Notes: a model not told the origin generated them from the letters alone. Numbered from the stretch's first letter, positions 38,802-52,297 are shown. The stretch is 64,000 bases of DNA from Dirofilaria immitis (GCA_024305405.1 JAKNDB010000109.1:310001-374000), one strand, 5' to 3'. Translations and numbers: made by a program.

Positions 38802-39061
38802 GTCCATTGTTATGTACCTCTTGTGCAACTGGAATATGTTTTGCTGACCTGATACCTCAGTTAGCTCATCAGTATCCAGATAGCAACGTTCGACTTATTT
38901 TCATCCCTAGTCGTGCTCCTATAGTACTATTTCAAGAAAAACAAAACCGGTTCGCGAATCCCTTACCTATGCCATTCATTTATACTCAAAAGTTTTGGCT
39001 TTTGTATCCAACTTTTCCGCAACAGTCTAACTCTCTTTATTTATCGATTTGTAATAGAAAG
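38802..39061 (+). CDS. isolated exon resembling the BPI/LBP/CETP lipid-binding family
   Basis: A 260-nt open exon has a TTTTTAAG acceptor and a GAAAG/GTAAGC donor. Its frame reads PLLCTSCATGICFADLIP, QLAHQYPDSNVRLIFIPSRA and PIVLFQEKQN. The pattern cysteine-rich segment, then IPxLAxQYPxxxV, then RAPxVLF resembles nematode lipid-binding proteins of the BPI/LBP/CETP superfamily. These are secreted or lumenal proteins with a two-barrel lipid pocket. The balanced codon use stands out from the AT-rich surroundings. I could not find convincing flanking exons. It may be part of a real gene with long introns or a remnant of a decayed copy. The family call rests on remembered patterns, not a search. 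Confidence 0.45.
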
Positions 39062-42000
39062 GTAAGCAATTTTAATTATCATGGGTGAACAGAAAGCATG
39101 AAATAAAATAAACAAACTTTCGAGGGAAAAGTTTCAGTAATTTGTTTGTAGTTATATCCTAAAAGATCAATGGTCATTCTCGATTCGACTAGAAAAAGCT
39201 AATGATAGCAGAGTTGTCCTATCTAATAGTTAGCCAAGCAATTTTCCTCATAATGACAGTGTCATAATAATAATAATATAATAGTAATAATTAATAATAA
39301 TAATTATTATTATTGTGATAATTAATAATAATAATAATTATTATTATTGTAATGATAATAATAATAACAATTAATAGTGACAATAACAAATAGCATTAGT
39401 AATATAATAAACAACAATAATAATAATAATGATAACAATAATAATAACAATAATAATAGTAATAGTAATAATGATAGTAATAATAAATTTGTTGATTTTT
39501 GCATCATGATAATAACAATAATAATAATAATAATAAATAGCAGCAATAATGATAATAATTAATGATAATAATTAATAATAATAGCAATCATAACAATAAT
39601 AATAATAATAAAGTATGATAAAGCATTAAACCGCATTTATAATACAAAAAAGTTTGATAAAATATATTAATGTCAAAGTAATAAATAAAATCATTATAAT
39701 TTAATGATTATATTTTATCACTTATTCGCATTATCGTTTAATTAATTTATAATATTTTACCAATTGATAATTTATTTATTAGTAAAATAGTAATAGCTAT
39801 TTTTGATAAAAATCGATAAGCATATATTTAATTTCAAATTGTTATAACAAAGTTTTTGATTTTTCATATCTCGGTTTGAAATTTTGAATTTTATCACTAA
39901 TCAATCATATAGACACATTCACTTTTAATCATAATTTGTTAGAAATAGTGATGATGGATTTTTTCAAACCGATAAGTTTTTAATTTTTATTATCAAAATG
40001 ATAATACTTGATATTTTGTTAGCTTCTTAATTTGAAATTTTGCAATGAAAATCATCAAATTATAGAATTTTTCATTATCAATAATATTGATATTTATAGT
40101 TTGCGCGCTTCTAAATTCGAAACTTAAACTTATATGATAATTTATTGATTAAATATTATCATTATTTTTTAATCGCTATAAATAGATATAACAAAATTTA
40201 GTGCTTTTTTTCCTATTTTTCAAATAATATGTGAAATTATGTTATATGCTAAATTCTATGCGTTTAAATATCCTCAAATGTTTAATGTAAGCGTAAGTAT
40301 TGTTGTAATAACCTTAAATTGACCTTTGATATTTAATCTGTAGTAAATTTAATACATAAATGTTATAGAATATTTTTAAATTAACCTTTGATATTTAATG
40401 TGTAACATATTATGCCTATATGGAATAATCTTCGAATGATCTTTGATATTTAATGTGTGATGTATTTGCTACATTTTATGTTTACATTTTTAATTATGTC
40501 GATCAGAACATATCAAACATATTGATGTGATATGATCAACGTGTGAGACATGTTAAGGTTATGATTAATTATTACAGTTTAAAAAAGATAATTCAATTTT
40601 TTCATTTTTTTTTTTTTAAAACTTCACATATGACGTAGATGATTGATGCGAGAACTATTTAATGATTATTGATATCATCAATATTATCATTATGATATCA
40701 TTATATTAAATTGGATTTGTTCATTGACATTACTAAATAGATATGATTTAAATTCTTCAAATTTAATTTTATTCAAAATTATGCAAAAAAAAAAGAAAAA
40801 CAAAAATTGATCAGTAGTAAATATTTATTCATCCATTTATTTTTTATAGCAACCTTTTTCTCTCGAATTATTCGTCCATTTACCTCTTTACTTTTTCTCG
40901 AATTACCTGGAATTATTCGTCTACTTACTTTTTATAGCAACTTTTTTCTCGAATTACTTGTCCGTCTACTTACTTCTTTATAGGAACTTTCTCGAATCGT
41001 TCGTCCACGTACTTTTTATAGCAACCTTTTTCTCGAATTATTCGTCCATTTATTTCTTTATACCAATTTTTTTCTCTGTCGAGAAAAAATTGATATAAAA
41101 GTGATGAATTTGTTTTAAACTTTTCAAAAATTTATAGCTATTCAAAAGATTTTAAACATTTGAAAGATTATTACAAAAGATTAGCAACAAAATGTATATT
41201 TATCTTATAAACAATTCTTTGGGAGAAAAATTTTTGCGATTCTATGATCGAATAAAATAGTTTCATTTTAAATTTAAAAAAATCTCGAATTGATAATTCG
41301 AGATTGATTAGTGTTATTTTATTGCTTGTTGAATTGCTTATATTTCTTTTAATTAAAGCAATAAATAAATAATTAAATATGAGCAAAAATATTGTTAGGC
41401 AAAAGTTTTAACCATTAAATCAATTAGTATTCTCATTAATTTGTTTTTAATTTTTTTGTTCGATACTTTGAACTTTGAACTTATTTAACTTGTTTGGATA
41501 TGTGTAATGATTTTGCGTCCCATTATCACATATAATTGTTTAGATTAATGATACTGATAACAATGATACTCTTCAATTGATTGCTCTAAAACTATCTTTA
41601 ATTTGTTGTTTTTGCTTTATGATATTTTGAACTTTAAACTTACTTTACTTACTAGAATTTGAGTAGTGATTTTAGATTTTTCAAAACACTTATCAATTGA
41701 AAAATTTGATTTTAAACAAATCAATATAATCGAACATATAAAATTAATCATTTGTTGAAATGAGATGATAAGAGAGTTTTGCTTTTGTTTTCCAATTAAT
41801 TAATTGATGAAATGAGGTGATAAGAGAATTTTCATCAACATTTCATTTCGAATTAATCAATCGTTGAAATTAAATGATAGTGAGGTTCTTGTTTTCTCAA
41901 AAATTTATTCAAAATTTCAAAAGTAAACTTTTTTTTCTTTTTGTTTTGAATAAAAGATGGGATGAATTGATAAAAATGATAATTTCATTTCAATAGATAT

Positions 42001-42600
42001 ATTAAAATATAATTTACTTCTCTTTTTTTTTTCGTGAAAAAAATGAAATTAGTGATTATGTAATTCATTATTTATCCATTAATATTTCTCATTTAAATAT
42101 CAAATATTAATGAATTAATGAAAATCTATTTTTAATTTATTTTTATTTTTTTTCAGCTATTAATGATTATCAATGTATGGAAAAATATTTATCATTCTTG
42201 ACAAATATTATCCAAAATTATGGACGAAATTTTTTTCTTTTCATATTTTATTTTGACTTAATTTATTCCTGTATATATTACACATTTCTCTTTTTTTTCT
42301 AATTTTTCTTTCAATAATTATTTGATAAATTATTTATTATCAATTATAATTATTTGTTGTTCACTCTCGACAATTTAATCGAATAGAAATCAAATTTTTT
42401 TTCAAAATAATTGATTAAGTATGAGAGTAAAATTAATTTCTAAGAATTAATTCCTCTAAGTTGTTGTTTTTATTTTTATTTACTATTTTATTCAATTTAA
42501 TTTTATTTTATTGTCATGCGATTTATTTATTTTTATTTTTTCAGACAATTGATTAAATGAGGATGGAATTGCAAGTTTGTGTTAGTTGTTATATCATATT
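39062..42600. other. AT-rich spacer with several short repeats
   Basis: 39262-39612 is a degenerate AAT/ATT trinucleotide array. 40280-40470 holds three copies of a roughly 60-bp unit with CTTTGATATTTAATGTGT. 40845-41075 holds about four units of TTTTTATAGCAACCTTTTTC plus CTCGAATTATTCGTCCA. 41060-41100 contains an imperfect hairpin around TCTCTGTCGAGA. Open frames here are simple Asn/Leu/Ile repeats and are not genes. Confidence 0.6.
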
Positions 42601-42624
42601 TTGTTGCAACTTGCTATTTTTCCA

Positions 42625-43262
42625 ATTTTTTTTAATTGTTTAAGTTATTTTTAATTATTTAAGTTATTTTTTCAATTATTTAAGTATTCATTAGCATAGA
42701 ATTTAAATAATTTTGGATCGATTATAAAAGAAATACATATAATATATATTAGAATTTTAAGATTTTAATGATTTTTTCAATTATTTAAGTTATTTTTAAT
42801 TATTTAAGTATTCATTAGCATAGAATTTAAATAATTTTGGATCGATTATAAAAGAAATACATATAATATATATTAGAATTTTTAAGATTTTAATGATTTT
42901 TTCAATTATTTAAGTTATTTTTTAATTATTTAAGTATTCATTAGCATAGAATTTAAATAATTTTGGATCGATTATAAAAGAAATACATATTATATATATT
43001 AGAATTTTTAAGATTTTAATGATTTTTTCAATTATTTAAGTTATTTTTAATTATTTAAGTATTCATTAGCATAGAATTTAAATAATTTTGGATCGATTAT
43101 AAAAGAAATACATATTATATATATTAGAATTTTTAAGATTTTAATGATTTTTCAATTATTTAAGTTATTTTTTAATTATTTAAGTATTCATTAGCATAGA
43201 ATTTAAATAATTTTGGATCGATTATAAAAGAAATACATATTATATATATATTAGAAATCTTC
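42625..43262. repeat. 125-bp minisatellite, five copies
   Basis: TTAGCATAGAATTTAAATAA recurs at about 42691, 42815, 42941, 43066 and 43191, giving spacings of 124-126 bp. Each unit contains TTTTGGATCGATTATAAAAG, AAATACATATWATATATATT and two or three TCAATTATTTAAGTTATT words. Copies are more than 95% alike by eye. Confidence 0.92.
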
Positions 43263-44205
43263 AAGATTTTAATCAATAACATTTTTAGATATAACAAACT
43301 TTGATTAAAATAAGCATTTTTCATTCGAATACTTATTTGGTCGAATTAAAATATACATTTACTTAAGTAATCGATAAATTTGATTTTAAATTTTTAATTT
43401 TTAGATTATTGCAAAAGGTATTAAAAATAAATTTTATTTATAAAGCGATATATTTGATATATAATTTTAAAAATTCAATATTTACAAATATAGCAGTTTT
43501 TTTTCTTTCATTTCAAGATTTTTACTCCTTATCATTGATTTCTTGTCAATTAACTTTTCTCTCCTTTTGTTATTTTAATTATTAAATTTTTAAAATTATT
43601 TATTATCTTTAATATTAGATCAAATATGATAATAGTTTATTGTTTCTTTTTTTTTTCCAAGCTTATACTTAAATAGATAATTCATTTTAATTTATTATTA
43701 AGTAATTATTTCAAATTTTAATTTTAATTTTTAAATTATTATTGGGAAATTATTGATTAACTTGTAACGATTAATAGTTAAGAGAAAGAGATGATAAGAT
43801 AGGAAAAAAAAAACAAAATAAAAAAACGAAATAACTTTTATCGATTATAAAATAAGAGCATTACTATGGCAACATTTCAATGATAAATATGTTAAGTTTC
43901 TTCCTGTTCTTTCCCATCCCTCCCTACCCTCCCCTTTTTTTTTTTTGTTTCTTCGAGATTTGAAAATGAAAGATTCTCGTTTGTGTTATTCTTTGCAATC
44001 TTTATAACATAATTGAGCGGGAGAAAGAAGAGGAGGAAGGAACAATTTGGAGGAGTAAAATGAAAAGTAATGGTTGGATTATTCTCGAGAATGAAGAGGG
44101 AAAAAAATTGCTTGGTATCACTTGTCAATTGTTGTTAATCTGAGAAAACTAAACTAGTTATGATTGAGAATATTCCGATTAATTATAACGATGTATCAGT
44201 TAAAG
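43263..44205. other. AT-rich spacer, no gene seen
   Basis: Strongly AT-rich with A/T runs. A slightly more balanced patch at 43890-44130 carries a minus-strand open frame rich in Ser, Lys and Glu near a poly-T run. No splice sites or family match support it. Confidence 0.45.
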
Positions 44206-45140
44206 TTAAATTTCGAAATGCATAAATTTCGTTATAGCAACAAACATTAGTAATACTATTCTAAGAAGTGATAATAGTGGTAAATAATTAATAATGATAA
44301 TAATAATAATAATTTCTTCTGGTATCAGTAACATTATTATCATTGCAGTTATTATTATTATTATGATTGGTACAGAAGTCATAACAATAGTAATAGAGTA
44401 ATGATAGTAAATAATTAAAAGTAGCGATGATAATAATAAAAGCATTAGATAATATTATTAACATTGTTATCGTTACAATTATTACTACTATTGTCATCAA
44501 CATATCAGTAGTAGTAATAGTAAGATATGATAGCAATAGCAGTCGTAGTAGTAGTAAGCAATGAAACAGTAATGACAATAATAATAGTAAAAGTAATGGC
44601 ATAGTTAATATTATTATTGTGATTAATAAGAGCATTGATACTACTACTACTAATAATAATTACAATAATAATAATAGTGATAATAATAACAATAATAACA
44701 ATAGAAGTAATAATACCAGCTAATTTCAATAATAATATTGTGTAATATTAGTGACATTATTATCACTATCATTGTTATCATTGCTGAGGTCAGTATAGTA
44801 ATAATAGTAGCAGCAGTTGTTGTTGTTGTTGTTGCTGTTGTTATTGTAATAGCGTTTAATTAGTAATAATGGTAATGATAATAATAATAATGGCAATAAT
44901 AATAATAACGATAATACTAGCAACATTACTATTGTTGCAGTTATCATTATCACTGCAATTAGTAGAATAATAATAATTATTAGTAGTAGTACTCTATTAA
45001 TAACAGTAATAATAATAAAAGTAATAGAATAATTAACATTATTATTATCACTGTTATTACGAGCAATAGTAGTAATAATGATAGTTGTAATGACAACAAC
45101 AATATAATAATATTAGCTAATACAAATATTATTATCATCA
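44206..45140. repeat. degenerate AAT/GTA/TTG trinucleotide array
   Basis: Nearly 1 kb is built from three-base repeats (AAT, ATT, AGT, GTT, ACA) with frequent interruptions. Because the repeat unit is three bases, several minus-strand frames stay open for 70-115 codons as poly-Leu, poly-Ile or poly-Asn. These are not genes. Confidence 0.85.
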
Positions 45141-45289
45141 TTATTATTATTGCCTGAACTAATCAAATAATGAGAAGAATAAAAACAGAACGAAACAATG
45201 ATGATTATTAGATAATGAAGAATAGAAATGCGAATTTGATATATACAAATAAGATAAACAAAAAAAAAGAAAGGATAAAGTTCAATTTG

Positions 45290-45500
45290 ATTAACAATGG
45301 ATAAATGATATATAGCATTATTTGATAAGTTAAAGTTTTAACTTGAATAATAATTGATAAATGATATATAGCATTATTTGATAAGTTAAAGTTTTAACTT
45401 GAATAATAATTGATAAATGATATATAGCATTATTTGATAAGTTAAAGTTTTAACTTGAATAATAATTGATAAATGATATATAGCATTATTTGATAAGTTA
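45290..45500. repeat. 56-bp minisatellite, four copies
   Basis: GATATATAGCATTATTTGAT recurs at 45307, 45363, 45419 and 45475, exactly 56 bp apart. Each complete unit includes the perfect inverted repeat GTTAAAGTTTTAAC-type core (GTTAAA facing TTTAAC). Confidence 0.93.
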
Positions 45501-46090
45501 AATGATCACATAATGCTTACTGTGTTTTCTTTGTCATTTTATTCATTTCTTTTTTGTTCACTTTTTTTTTGAAAAAATAATCCTTCCCTTTTTTTTTCTA
45601 TTTCCTTTTTCATATCCATAAATTAGCTTTCTTTATAATTTACATATTGCTCCTTTATTCCATTTACTTTCTTCTACTCTCGACTTCCCTATTTCATTTT
45701 CTCATTCTTCACAAATGATAATAATTATCCAAAAAAAAAAAATCCTTTCTTTAAAAAAGTAGAATAAAGAAAAAATTGATGAGAAAGAAAGAGTGAAAGA
45801 ATGAAAGAAGAGAGAGAGAGAGAGAGAGAGAGATTAATAAAGAGAATAATTTAGAAATATATATATATATACATATTTGTTACCTGTTTTATGTTTTCCA
45901 ATTATTTTTAATTTAATATATCTTAACTTTCCTTTCTTTTTTGTTTGTTTGTTTGTTTTTTTGTTGTTTTCGTACCTTTTGATTTATACTATTATTTATT
46001 AAATCAAAATTTATAAATATTTTATCATTTGATAATTTTTCATTCTTAACAATATATTTGATAGAAATATATTACCATATTATTTCTCGT

Positions 46091-46125
<35 letters not shown>

Positions 46126-47450
46126 TATCATCATCGTCATCATCATTATTTTTTTCATAGTATAATAATAATAATAAATATTTTTAATTTATTATTTTAC
46201 AAAAATTTCATATAATAAATATAATAATTAATTAAAATGTAAAATTAATTGGAATTAATTAATTAATCATACCATAACTAATTAATTAATTATTTACTTA
46301 ATATCATTTAAAATTAAGTTATTTAAAAAGAAAAAAATAGCATCGAAATAAATGTTACATTTACTGAGATTAAAATAAAATGATTAATTCATTGAGATAT
46401 TTGAAAACTTTTTCGAGAATGTGTCTATTATTGTCGTAAAGTTTTTGTTTATACATTTCAATATGACAATAACTAAAGTATTAAATGAAATTTTTTGAAG
46501 TTCTTTTTTTTTCAAATGCCAATTGCGATTAATTAATTAAAAATTTAAATTTAAATTTAATTCCTTAATTCATTCATTCATTCATTTGTTATTTTTATTG
46601 CAAACATTTTTCCTTAATTTCATTTAAATTTAATTGAATAATCATTTACCATCTTTCTTTTTTCTGCGAAAATGATACAATTTTTGTGTTAAATAAAAAT
46701 TTAAAATTAAGTTTTCAATTTCTATTTAAATTAAATTATTTTTATTATTTAATGCTTTTCAACCAAAAAAGCATTTTAAATAATCGATATTAAATGCGAA
46801 AAGGAAAAAATAATTCTAATAACGGAAATCAATATAAGGAAATTATTATTTTTTTAAAACAAATATATAATTCTAATGACGGAAATCAATATAAGGAAAT
46901 TATTATTTTTTAAAACAAATATTTGAAAAACAATTTTTGAATTAATAATAATAATAAGAATAAAATAAAAGAGAGAGAGATAGAGAGAGAGAGTGGAAGA
47001 GGAGAGAGAGAGAAAGAGAAAGAAAAGAAGAGATATTAATATAATATTATAATTTTAAAATGAAAAATATTTTTTCCCAAAATATTTTTCATTATTTCTT
47101 CGTAACCAAAAGTATTTTGTTAAAAATATTTTTGCAAATTGAAAATAATCAAATTGTTTGATTTATTGTTGATGTTTATTTTGATAAACGTCGTATAGAT
47201 TAATAGTAAAGGAGAAAAAGAAAAAGAAAAAAAAGAGAAAAAAAAAAAACAACAAATTTATTGCTACGGTAAAATTCTCGAATTTTGATGTCATTAGCAT
47301 ATATTTTTGCTTTAAAAATCATCGAATAATTTAATTTTAAAATTTGAAAAAAGTTAGTTGGATGAATTTGATGTTAAATATAATTTTATCGGAGAAAAGG
47401 CTTAAAAACGAAAATGTTAAAGTTGATAAATGCTTAAAAATTAGTTAGTT
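45501..47450. other. AT-rich spacer with microsatellites
   Basis: Contains a GA run at about 45809-45832, a GTTT run near 45940, an ATT run at 46100-46130, a 60-bp direct duplication at about 46805-46920 (TAATRACGGAAATCAATATA, AGGAAATTATTATTTTT) and a GA tract at 46970-47030. No gene recognised. Confidence 0.55.
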
Positions 47451-47905
47451 AGCATTAGGAAATTTCAATGAATATATACATATATATATAAAAGTATTAA
47501 ATTTTTATCTTTTTAGTATTAAAATTAAATTAGAATTTCGTACGACCAAATAACAATATTGGAATTTAAAAACTAAATTAATTAATTAATATATTCCTTT
47601 TATATATATATATATATTAATGAAATTGCCAAAACTTAATATTAGTTTTCTTTTTTTTTAGCATTAGGAAATATGAATGAATATATGTCGTATATGTATA
47701 TATATATCTAAAAGCTAAATATTAAATTTTTATCTTTTAGTATTAAAATTAAATTTCAATTTCGTACGACTAAATAACAATATTGGAATTTAAAAACTAA
47801 ATTAATTAATATATTCCTTATATATATATATATATATATACATATTAATGAAATTGACAAAACTTAATATTAGTTTTCTTTTTTTTAGCATTAGGAAATA
47901 TGAAT
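47451..47905. repeat. 210-227 bp tandem duplication, about two copies
   Basis: AGCATTAGGAAAT recurs at 47451, 47660 and 47887. Each full unit also carries AATTTCGTACGACYAAATAA, CAATATTGGAATTTAAAAAC and a TA-run before ACTTAATATTAGTTTTC. The repeated TTTTTTTTAG/CATTAGG looks like an acceptor but is part of the unit. Confidence 0.8.
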
Positions 47906-48323
47906 GAATATAAATTGTGTATATAAAAGGGAAAACAGATTTAATAAATTAAATTTGAATTTTTTAAAATTGAATAACTAAGGACTAAAATTAGAGTATT
48001 GGAATTGAAGACGAATAGATAAAATAAAATGATGAAATAGTTAGTAAATGCTAGAATTAATCATGATAATATGAAATGGAAATCAATATTAGCGTGTATT
48101 CGGGAATTGAAATAAAAATATATATTAAAAATAAGAAAAAAAACGATGAAAAAGATTTAAATTAGAAATCAAATTTGAATTCTTTTTTACTATTAATTAA
48201 CTAAAACTTAAAGTATCGATTTAAAATAAACAAATAAATAGTTAAAATTTAATGTATATAATTTTATATTGCTATAAAATATAATAATTTATTCATTTTT
48301 ATCGTCGTTTTTTTTTTTTTGTC

Positions 48324-48325
48324 AG
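48324..48325 (+). promoter_or_regulatory. possible splice or trans-splice acceptor
   Basis: A 15-T run followed by GTCAG ends 72 nt before the ATG of the candidate first exon at 48398. It would serve as the leader acceptor if that exon is real. Confidence 0.3.
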
Positions 48326-48397
48326 CTATATCAAACGATATTTGAATACTGATTATTTGTTATTGATTAAGAATTTTCAACAATTCCCAAAAACAAA

Positions 48398-48478
48398 ATG
48401 AAATTTCGATCTTTGGCACTTAGTTTTCGTGTTTTTCGAGTTCAACCACCATTACGTCACGAATCATCCGAACAAAAT
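48398..48478 (+). CDS. candidate first exon of an unidentified gene
   Basis: ATG is followed by 27 in-phase codons with balanced base use (MKFRSLALSFRVFRVQPPLR, then HESSEQN) and a consensus donor AAT/GTAAGT. A pyrimidine-rich acceptor lies 72 nt upstream. The protein start is basic and partly hydrophobic and could be a transit or signal-like leader. I recognise no family. Possible continuing exons are the 27-nt segment at 48770-48796 and an acidic segment at 53914-53982; neither is certain. The gene may extend beyond the right edge of the window. Confidence 0.35.
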
Positions 48479-48769
48479 GTAAGTATTTGATTTATTTTTA
48501 TTTTTGCTCCAGATTTTTTAATCAAATATTAATTAACTCAATTACTATCTATTGTTACTAAATTACTGATTGGATATGATAAATGGGTCAATGGCTTGAG
48601 TTTTATTCTAATTAGTAAACTTTATTATCAGTATTTGAATTTAATTCATTTATAGATTTAAATAAAAAAAGCATGCGATCGATTAAATGACATATTTTTG
48701 TTGAATGTTGATAAAATGATTTAGGCTCAAATTTATTATCATCATTTCTCATCTTCTTCATCTTCTAGA

Positions 48770-48905
48770 GAGGCGTATTTTCTGAACTTGATCAGGTATG
48801 AATTATCTTCTGGAACGCTGTAAGATCATACTTTCTAAACCTGATCAGGTATGAATTATTCTTCTATAATACCTATCTATATGGCATATTTTCTAAACTT
48901 AGCTA
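48770..48905 (+). repeat. tandem copies of a micro-exon-like unit with donor
   Basis: TCTAG is followed by a 27-nt open segment (RGVFSELDQ) and the donor CAG/GTATGA. About 55 bp later a near copy reads TTTCTAAACCTGATCAGG followed by TATGAATTAT, and a third, broken copy follows (ATATTTTCTAAACTTAG). It may be a duplicated micro-exon or simply a short tandem repeat that contains a splice-like site. Confidence 0.4.
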
Positions 48906-51900
48906 TATCTCTGTAATATATATATATATATCTACATATATATTAATATATTATGTACATATATTTGTATATTAATTTGTTTAAAAAAAAAAATCACAAA
49001 TAGTTTATAATTTCCCATATCACTTTCCCTTATCATCTATTAATATTTTGTTTCTATTCCTAGCAATTTAATATCTTTGTTTCCATTTTTATTTACATTC
49101 CATATCCAAACTTAATGTCAACCTTTTTCCATTTCGAAAGGCTATTTTCACCAAATCAATATTTTATCAAATTATCATTTATTCTCGAAAATTCTCTATT
49201 TTCTTTTTCTTTTATTTTGCCAAAATTTCTCTTCTTCAACTTCATTTCAACAATATACATATCTGTGAAACGAACAGTATTCTATTAAATAAATTAAATT
49301 TCAAAAATTTTAAAGATTAATCATTGTTTTCGAATCAATTATCAATATTATTCATTTCGAATTAATTATCAAATTAATTATCGATTAAAGTGTAATTTAA
49401 TTCTATTTCTATAATATATTTTTAAAAGTATAAAAATAGAAAAAAAACACAAATATAATACTTATAGGAATATCAATGAAATGTATTATTCAAATATTTG
49501 TTTATCAAAAATTTGATTTATTATTTCATAAATTCAATTATTCAAATGTTTGTTTATCAAAAATATGATTTATTATCATAAAAGTTCAATTATTCAAATA
49601 TTTAAGTTGAAATTCTTCCCAAACAAAAAAATAACATAAGAATTTAAAATTTAAAATTTAAATATTTTTATACATTAATAAGGCAATATTTTGGCATGAA
49701 AAAGATAATTGGAGTAAAATATATGCATTAATTAATTAATTGATTAATTAATTATTAAATTTAATTTCATATATTTACAAAAATAAGCATTAAGCACAAT
49801 TTTGTAAGCAAAATTAAATGAATTAAAAAGTATAAAATTGTAACGCCTATTCATAAAGCATCAAAATAACAAATATAAATGATAAAATGTGATAAGTGAT
49901 GACGATAATGATGATAATAATGATAATAATGGTAGTAATAATAATAATAATAGTAATAATAACAATAATAATAGGATAGGAAAAAACAAATAAATAAATT
50001 GTAATATAATGCCCATTCATAAAGCATCAAAATAACAAATATAAATGATAAAATGTGATAAGTGATGACAATAATGATGACAATAATGATGACAATAATG
50101 ATGACAATAATGATGACAATAATGTTGACAATAATGATGACAATAATAATGTTAATAATAATATTTTATTAGTTAAAATTTAATAATATTAGAATTTTTG
50201 CTAATTTATTTCATTGCATTCCAAATTTATTTTTTTAAAAAGAGAGAGAGAGAGAGGGAGAGAGAAAGAGAAAGAAAAAGAAATGAAGAGAAAGAGAGAG
50301 AATAGAAAAATTGATTAGAAAAAATGACAAAAAGAAGGAAGAAATTGAACAAAAAATATTGGTATTAGCTGAAAAGTAAATAAATGTATCGATGACGATG
50401 CTAAAGATGTTTGGAATTAAGATTTCAAATATTTACTTGATCGACTAAATAATATGAATTATAGCATTAATGATAATGATTAATACTTTTGATAATTTTA
50501 TATCCTTTTTGATAAAATGATATGATTAGCATTTTTGACAATGTTTTATATCCTTTTCATGATTAATCTAATGATAATTACTATTAAGTGCAATATCCGA
50601 AAATTGATGTTTTGATAATTTCGTATCCTTTCACGACTAATTTATTGATATCTGATAGTTGATATGATCAGTATTAAATTTTGATAATTTTATGTCCTTT
50701 CGATAGTCAATCCAATTTATCAGCAATACCAAATAAGTAGAATGTGATAAATGAAATGATTAATATTTTGATATCTTTTCGATGACTAATCTATCAATAA
50801 GATATTACTGACCGCAATATCTGATAGTTGATATGATTAATATTTTGATAATTTCATGTCCTTTCAATAACTAATTCATTGATACTATTGGTAAGTAGTA
50901 TCTAACAGGTGATATGACTACTACTTCGATAATTTTATATCCTTTCATGTCTAATTTATTGATAATACCACAATATTTGATAATCTCATATCTTTTCGAT
51001 GACCCTGATTTTGCCGATAAATAGTATCTGATAAATGATATCATTAAATTTCCTATCCTTTCGATGACTAAATCGTTAATAATGTATTATTAATCATCCA
51101 AAATCTGATAAATGATAAATGATCAACATTTTGATAATTTATCAACAATACTGCTACCAATCTTTTATTTTAAAAATAACCAAAAGACAAGCAGAAGACG
51201 AAAGGAATCTGATAATGTTAAAGTGATAAAAAAATTTATAACTGGAATTGCTTAAATCTATTTTTTTAAATTATTTCAAGTTTTTTTCTAAAGAAATACG
51301 ATATATATATATTTTATAGAACGAAGGAATTTCTCATTTCTTTTTTTTTTTGCAAAATTAACATTTATTATACAAAAATTTTTTTAAAAATCTTAGAAAT
51401 TAAATTTGAAAATTAAATTAAAATTTTTAAGTATTTCAAATTTATAAATTATACATTTCTAATTATTTTATTGCAATTAAATATTTATTAAAGTTTATAT
51501 TATTTTATAAAATAGTTAATAGTAAATAATATTTTATTATATGATTTGCATAATTTTATTGTTTAAGTATTTTGAAAAGAAAAATATTACTAATCTTTGA
51601 TTATTTAATTATTTATTTGTTTATTTATTTATTTTTTCCTAATCAAATATTTCATTTTTATTAAATCAAATTTTTAACGAAGAAAGATGACTTATAGATG
51701 AGCATTGTTTATAATTTTATTGATTTAAATTTTAATAAAATTCGCATATTTATTTTTATTGCTCTATAGCTTAGGGATTTTCTTTTTTCGTCAAAGATAA
51801 ATCTTTGCATAAAATTATCATTTTTGAAATGAATGATAATTTGTCAACATCTTCATTTAAGATTTTGATAATTTGATTTGATCAGTTTGATAAATTAGAA

Positions 51901-52129
51901 GAAGAAATATTGACTAAATCATGCGAAATAAAAAATGGTACAAACGATTGCTAAATGATTATGATTTAGAAAAAAGAAAAAGAGGAAGTAAAGATTAACA
52001 AATGATATGATAAGATAAGGTGCAAATAAATACAACTTTATGTTGTCACTGTTATACTAAACTATTAGAATTTCCATTTCTAAAATTTTTTAAAGACTTT
52101 TGAAAAAAAAGTAATCCTTGTATTTAAAA
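48906..52129. repeat. AT-rich spacer with several tandem arrays
   Basis: 49480-49600 has two or three 60-bp copies with TTGTTTATCAAAAATTTGAT. 49850-50160 has a duplicated block (CATAAAGCATCAAAATAACA) ending in GATGACAATAAT 12-mers. 50240-50300 is a GA tract. 50450-51145 has about six degenerate units of roughly 110 bp built on GATAATTTTATATCCTTT, CGATGACTAATCTATTGATA and TCTGATAAATGATATGATTA. No coding frame seen. Confidence 0.6.
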
Positions 52130-52265
52130 TATAATATACGTATAATTATCATATTCATATTTATACATATACATCATATATATTCATTCACGTTAACTTA
52201 TAGCGTAAATGACGTAAATATATATAAATATATGTATATAAATAAATTTACGTCATATATATAGG

Positions 52266-52297
<32 letters not shown>

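Noticed and set aside
44206..44953. Overlapping minus-strand poly-Leu/Ile/Asn open frames
   Set aside because: Trinucleotide microsatellite DNA translated in several frames. No gene evidence.
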